64,000 bases of DNA from Stachybotrys elegans (lineage: Eukaryota > Ascomycota > Sordariomycetes > Hypocreales > Stachybotryaceae). Within the stretch, counting starts at the first letter, position 1. Every line of letters starts with the position of its first letter. Location of the stretch: assembly GCA_020746835.1 (NCBI GenBank), contig JAGPNK010000010.1:1-64000 (forward strand). The letters are read 5' to 3'. The position numbers were made by a program, and so were the translations under genes. Of this stretch, positions 59,522 through 64,000 are shown piece after piece. The notes under the pieces were generated by a model. The model worked only from the letters and a program-made list of their open reading frames with translations. It did not search any database and had not been told where the DNA came from.

Positions 59522-62257
59522 TCACTCCAATTCAATCGTGCCTATCAGCCTAGGTTAATATCACAAGCACACGAGAGAAGAAGACATAAGAGGCTCGTAC
59601 CTGGAGGCTTTGCGGTGGTGTCGTACACGACTCTCGCGATGCCGTCTACCTCGTTCACAATCCGCCTGCTAATAGCCTTGATGAGACTCCACTTGAACTC
59701 GTATGGCTCGGCACTCATCATGTCCAAGCTGGTCACGGCTCGCAGAATGCAGATGTAGCCATAGACTCTGGCATCTCCCTGCACACCGACGGCTGTAGCG
59801 ATGGATGCAAATGTCAGATATCGCTACAAATTCATCAAATGAAAGAAATGGGGTTACCTCTGTTTGTGTCGAGTGCGGCGTAGGCTTGGGTAACCTGGAA
59901 GCTCTTGTTAGCAAGCTTTCTCACATAAGACAGGTGGCCGCGTCGAACCTCGTCATAGATCCCGGCCTCTCGGATCATAGAGATGAAAATGTGATCCGCC
60001 TGGCGCACAATCTCGACTCGCTCGCGGGTGACTTCGCCGATAATCCTGATACCTAAACCGGGTCCCGGGAAGGGGTGTCTCCCAACAAGCTCCTCGTGGA
60101 TCTGCAGTTGCCTTCCGAAGGCCCGCACTTCGTCTTTAAAACTGCGTATTGTTAGCGACTGTGATGAGCAATGCCCGTGCGGTTAAGTCCATATTCAAGA
60201 CTCTAACGTACAGCTCTCGAAGTGGCTCAAGGAGCTTCAGTTGCGCTTCCTGTTGTTTGTTAGCATCCTTGTGTCAATGTCGACAGTAGGTGCAACTTAC
60301 GCCGTTTTGCATGCGAGCAGGAAGTCCGCCGGCGTTGTGATGAGCTGTACGAGCCTTAGTAATCTGCAATGGCATTTACGGGGCGGTTGCAGAGTTGGGA
60401 ATGGTAGCGCCTAAAGGTGGCGCGACGTGTTTGCCTTTATGGTTGAGGCGTACACGGCTTCGCACCATGGCCGCCATAAAGGGGGCAACGAGGAATGGAT
60501 AACAGAGGTGCTTACACTTGATTGTAGAACTGGCGGCGCCCTTGAAACTCAAGCTTTCCACGATATCCGCTAGGTGGTGTTAGTGAATTTTCGAATCCTG
60601 GCGAGCCAAGGGAACAACTGACCATAGAGCGTTCCCTGAAGGAACCACTCAACCTTTCCGGCACGTGGTGTGTTCTCTGCTTCTTTCTCGATACTGGATA
60701 CAGGGTTAAACAAAGCCCCCCACGGTTCGAAAGATGACAAGGCGTAGGCTTACCGGAGTGCCTCAATTTCAAAGAGGTCAATGACTGTTATCCAAGGTCA
60801 GCATGAGGCGAGCTAGCTCCCGGGGGCTTGCCTCACAAGTTCCTCCGATGATCTTCCTCTTAGCTTCGGGCTCCGTGACGCCTGCAAGACGGCTGAGAAA
60901 AAGCTCGGATCCATCCACCACGGTGAGGTTGATTCCTAGATGCTTATCTAGGGTTTCTTTCACCTGCTCGCACTCATTGAGACGCATCAGGCCTAGTAAA
61001 CATGTAAGAACATTGCTAGATATCATGTCAAGCGGCATCATCTTACCAGTGTCCACAAGAACTGCGTGGAATCGGTCTCCGATAGCTTCTTTCATTAGCT
61101 TAGCGGCCACAGTGCTGTCGACACCACCAGAGACGGCTCCGATCTGCGAAGTAGTAAGCAAGGTAATATGTGCTGCTGGGACAAGATGGAGGCACATACA
61201 ACCTGAGCGTTGTCGCCAACCAGTTTCCTGATACGAATGATTTCCTTCTCCAAGAAGTTGTCCATTTGCCAGTCCGCTTTGGCACCGCAGATCTTGAGAG
61301 CGAAGTTGCCGATAATGTCACTCCCCCGCTCTGTGTGGGAGATCTCAGGGTGAAATTGGATGCCTAACAAGCATACTGATTAGTAAATTTCAGCAGGAGT
61401 CTCGAGCGGGTGCACATACCGAAGATAGGCAAAGACTCATGAGCAATGCCGGCATACTCGCTGTTCTTCGTGGTGGCAATGGTCTTGAAGCCCTCAGGTA
61501 GCTGAACGACCTTGTCAAAGTGACTCATTACAACTGTAGTCGGAAAACGTCAGATATGCATCAGCCGAAGCCAGGCAAACACTGCCTATAAAACAAACCG
61601 TTCAAAGAGTCTCCCAATCCCTCGAAAAGGCGATCAGCATGGCCGCCAACTTTGTGGATGGCCATCGAGGTTTCTCCATATTCACGTTTCTCGCCGGGTG
61701 CCACATTGCTTGGGTTTACTCGCCACGCTGGGACGGCCGTTAGTTGATGATGGACAGGAAACACTAGAGAGCGAGAATACCAATGAGCTGGTTGCCAAAA
61801 CAAACTCCCCTTCGTGGCATGTTAGCGGCCTTATCGTCATGCCTCTGGCATACAACTTACAACACAGGAACACCGAGCTCGAACACCAGCGGATCCACGC
61901 CCGGGGCGTCGGGAGCATACACGCTTGACGGGCCTCCACTAAGAATGATGCCAATCGGTTTCCAAGTCAGATCCTTGAGCTTCTGGGTGCAAGGCAGCAT
62001 CTCAGAATAGACCCCAAGAGATCTCAGGCGTCTCAAAATGAGCTTTGGTTTTGTGTTAGTTCTCGTTACGTTACCTGCATAGCAGGGGTAATCTCTAGAC
62101 AGCACGAACATGACTGGTTTGGGATCCTAGATCTAAGACGAGCACGGTCTTGACGAGAATAATAGTCAGCTCAGAAGGTATGAGACCAAGTATTAGAATT
62201 CTTCGTCCTTACGTCGAAGGTATCGTGCGGCGGCGCCGCTTCCTGTGAGTCGCCCAT
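59522..62257 (-). CDS. gua1: GMP synthase (glutamine-hydrolysing)
   Basis: Eighteen exons by hand splicing, all GT...AG: 62,213-62,257; 62,110-62,148; 61,861-62,042; 61,781-61,809; 61,599-61,727; 61,420-61,533; 61,200-61,363; 61,047-61,143; 60,837-60,992; 60,754-60,784; 60,623-60,693; 60,516-60,569; 60,301-60,344; 60,212-60,249; 59,949-60,141; 59,858-59,894; 59,601-59,792; 59,522-59,541. The product is 544 residues. The class I glutaminase half has Cys92 in GVCFGNQ and His184/Glu186 in FHPEISH. The synthetase half has the PP-loop SGGVDST (239-245). The C-terminal dimerisation part includes HPFPGPGLG and ends KPPGTIELE. It makes GMP from XMP, glutamine and ATP in the cytosol. All catalytic residues are present. 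Ala replaces the usual Pro in LYADIVES; this depends on one splice choice. Confidence 0.93.
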
Positions 62258-63753
62258 TGTGTAAGAGGTTTTCAGCCGAATATTCAAGGCACGACAATCG
62301 TTGAATAGCAAGGGCCCTTGCAAATCACACGCAAACCAAGCGAGCATGGAGTATTATAACCAAAAAAATTTTTCTGTACCAACCCAAACTTTAGTGGCTG
62401 ACTCATCTACTTACCCACATGAATCTAGCCCACAGATACCTCCTCAGGTCAGGGTATGCCTGCTAATTGATGCCGGGCAGGTATTCACCTATTGAACTGA
62501 GGGAAAGGGAAAAAGAAAGAAAGAAGTAGTCTTGATGTCTTTTTGTAACAATACGGAGTACTGCGTATATGAATAGCACCTGCCAAGCCCCACACGCCTT
62601 TGCATATTATTTTCTGTGTTCTACGGACATCCTCATTTCATCTTTCTGACTGATGCGGCCGACGACACACCCTCTCGTCACTAGCATAACTGACAAACGC
62701 TGAGATGCAGACGCTCTATGTGATCTTGGATTGCCCATGTCGGTTCGGCACCAGCTACGCGTGCAGTAGCTATTCAGTGCATAGGCATTGACGCCGCGAA
62801 TGCAGCCCTCGAGAAGACTCAAGCCCCTTCTGGAAGGGAGACGGCAGCTATCTGCTGTGCAAGCAACTGCTTTATTTCTACTTCGGCCGCAAAAAGTACT
62901 TACACTGCATTTCAGCAAATTATGGTCACCAAGGAGGCGCCCCAACTCCATGAGCGGGAGGGGCCAGAAGGAGATTTTGTCAAGAGATATGGCGACAAAC
63001 GGGGACAGAGGGGATTAAATTAGTACGCAACATGCTGCACATTTCCAATGGAAATGGCGATATCGGAATACCTACCTAGTAGTCCTGCGCGGGCGGCATA
63101 CGGTCCGGAAGAGAGGGGCCGAGATACAGCGGGGGTGGGTGTTGCCCAAATCGGAGGGCCGCTAAGCTGGAGGCAGCAGCAGCCACTCCACGTTTACTCA
63201 AGTCATCCCCAGCCGAAGGAACATCTTCAGAAGGTACGTTCAAAGTCCAAGGGCATTATAATATGAGGAGCGGCCTCCAAACACGGCATCAGAACGTCGA
63301 ATGTATTAAAGCCAGAAAACCCAAGGCCCTATTGATATTGTACATTTAAATACATGCCAGGTTGGTCAAACACAACCCCCCCATCCTCAGTGACTGGCAG
63401 GTACGGGTGGAGTGCTGTGGCTTTACCTGGCCTGTGCGCCACCACCATCAGCCTCGCGCGCCCATCAGTGCTGGCTGATGTATGCCAAGGGGATCGAGAC
63501 AAAACACACATCATCGCGTCATCTCTTTCTCACGCCGTATCGCTGTCCCTACAACGCTGGGGTGCTGCTTCCAAGACAGCTCGCATATCGCGGATGATAT
63601 GGGCTAGCTGAATCGACCACAACTACCGAGGTCGCCACCCTGCTTGAACAGCCGAGCCCGCCAACGAACCACCTAGGATAGGATGAGCTGCGAGCCACCA
63701 TTTATCAACCGCCACCCAGAAGCCATCGACCGGAGCGCATTGAACATCGCAAC
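62258..63753. promoter_or_regulatory. Divergent intergenic region, gua1 and the terminal gene
   Basis: 1.5 kb upstream of gua1 and of the gene at the window end. It has a tacggagtactgcgta near-palindrome (about 62,552-62,567) of a kind common in ascomycete promoters, and a purine run (gggaaagggaaaaagaaagaaagaag, about 62,501-62,526). Short open frames on both strands overlap and have no support. Nothing else is recognised. Confidence 0.4.
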
Positions 63754-63968
63754 ATGACCTCCCAATCGCCTTACCGGGAAGGCTGTGGACGCTCGGCCGA
63801 GGTAGACAAACTGCTTGCAGGACTTTGGCAGGAGGCGCCGTTTCCTCGCCTACCCGCCGATGCACCGCGCCAACTCTTTGAACATGTCAAGAACATTGAA
63901 GATCCTCGCCATGTCTATGCGGTCCATCGCGCCACACGCCGCCATGATTTCCAGACGCTGGTAGACAA
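63754..63968 (+). CDS. First exon of an unrecognised gene, cut by the window end
   Basis: Starts at ATG 63,754 (MTSQSPYREGCGRSAEVDKL) and reads 71 full codons to a good splice donor (AA|GTGAGT at 63,969); the unspliced frame stops at once in the donor. The encoded part is hydrophilic, with a His/Arg-rich end (VYAVHRATRRHDFQTLVD). No domain is recognised and there is no signal peptide. The rest lies beyond 64,000. The start has a purine-free context (gcaacATGacc), which is acceptable. The call rests on codon quality and the donor only. Confidence 0.5.
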
Positions 63969-64000
63969 GTGAGTCAAATAGCTCCTTTGATCCACGCGGC

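Overview
The window comes from a filamentous ascomycete. Genes carry short introns with GT...AG ends and CTAAC-type branch sites. The repeats carry RIP-like damage (C:G to T:A changes turning Trp and Gln codons into stops, Cys into Tyr and Asp into Asn). Promoters contain TAGGTACCT-like words that I associate with Hypocreales; a hypocrealean sordariomycete is likely but not proven.

The window has two halves. Positions 1 to about 42,920 are an extremely AT-rich block in which I see no intact gene. It is built almost wholly of nested mobile elements. The dominant one, here called family A, is a retroposon without a recognisable reading frame, full length about 1.30-1.41 kb. It has a constant sense 3' end (ending CTTTTCCTTATTATA or close to it), is often 5'-truncated down to about 70 bp, and is flanked by 10-19 bp target-site duplications (TSDs). 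I place over 25 copies. Three decayed Ty3/Gypsy elements are also present. Gypsy-3 (18,846-31,472; 170-bp LTRs; TSD CTATA) and Gypsy-2 (32,040-37,906; 224-bp LTRs; TSD CTTAT) both lie inside family A copies and carry younger family A copies themselves. Gypsy-1 lies on the minus strand at about 1.4-5.35 kb and probably extends to about 15.6 kb. A tRNA-headed SINE-like element (10,859-11,288), a second retroposon (family B) and a 120-bp repeat (family C) complete the block.

From about 42,930 the sequence switches sharply to ordinary gene-rich DNA. In order: a 90-aa conserved-looking small protein (+); syf1, a spliceosomal HAT-repeat protein (-); vma8, V-ATPase subunit D (+); a two-RRM U1A/U2B''-type snRNP protein (-); a 1,693-residue membrane enzyme (+); rei1, a cytoplasmic 60S maturation factor (-); gua1, GMP synthase with 17 introns (-); and the first exon of an unrecognised gene (+) cut by the window end. 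Apart from the large enzyme and the two small unknowns these are housekeeping genes, arranged mostly as convergent or divergent pairs with no sign of an operon or secondary-metabolite cluster.

The most interesting gene is the large enzyme at 51,686-56,869. It joins an acyl-CoA-synthetase-like adenylation domain, a phosphopantetheine carrier domain and a membrane region with six predicted helices and three left-handed beta-helix (hexapeptide) acyltransferase-like domains. This is the plan of the Pls/PosA family (epsilon-poly-lysine synthetase), but its adenylation domain looks like an acyl/aryl-acid activator rather than an amino-acid activator.
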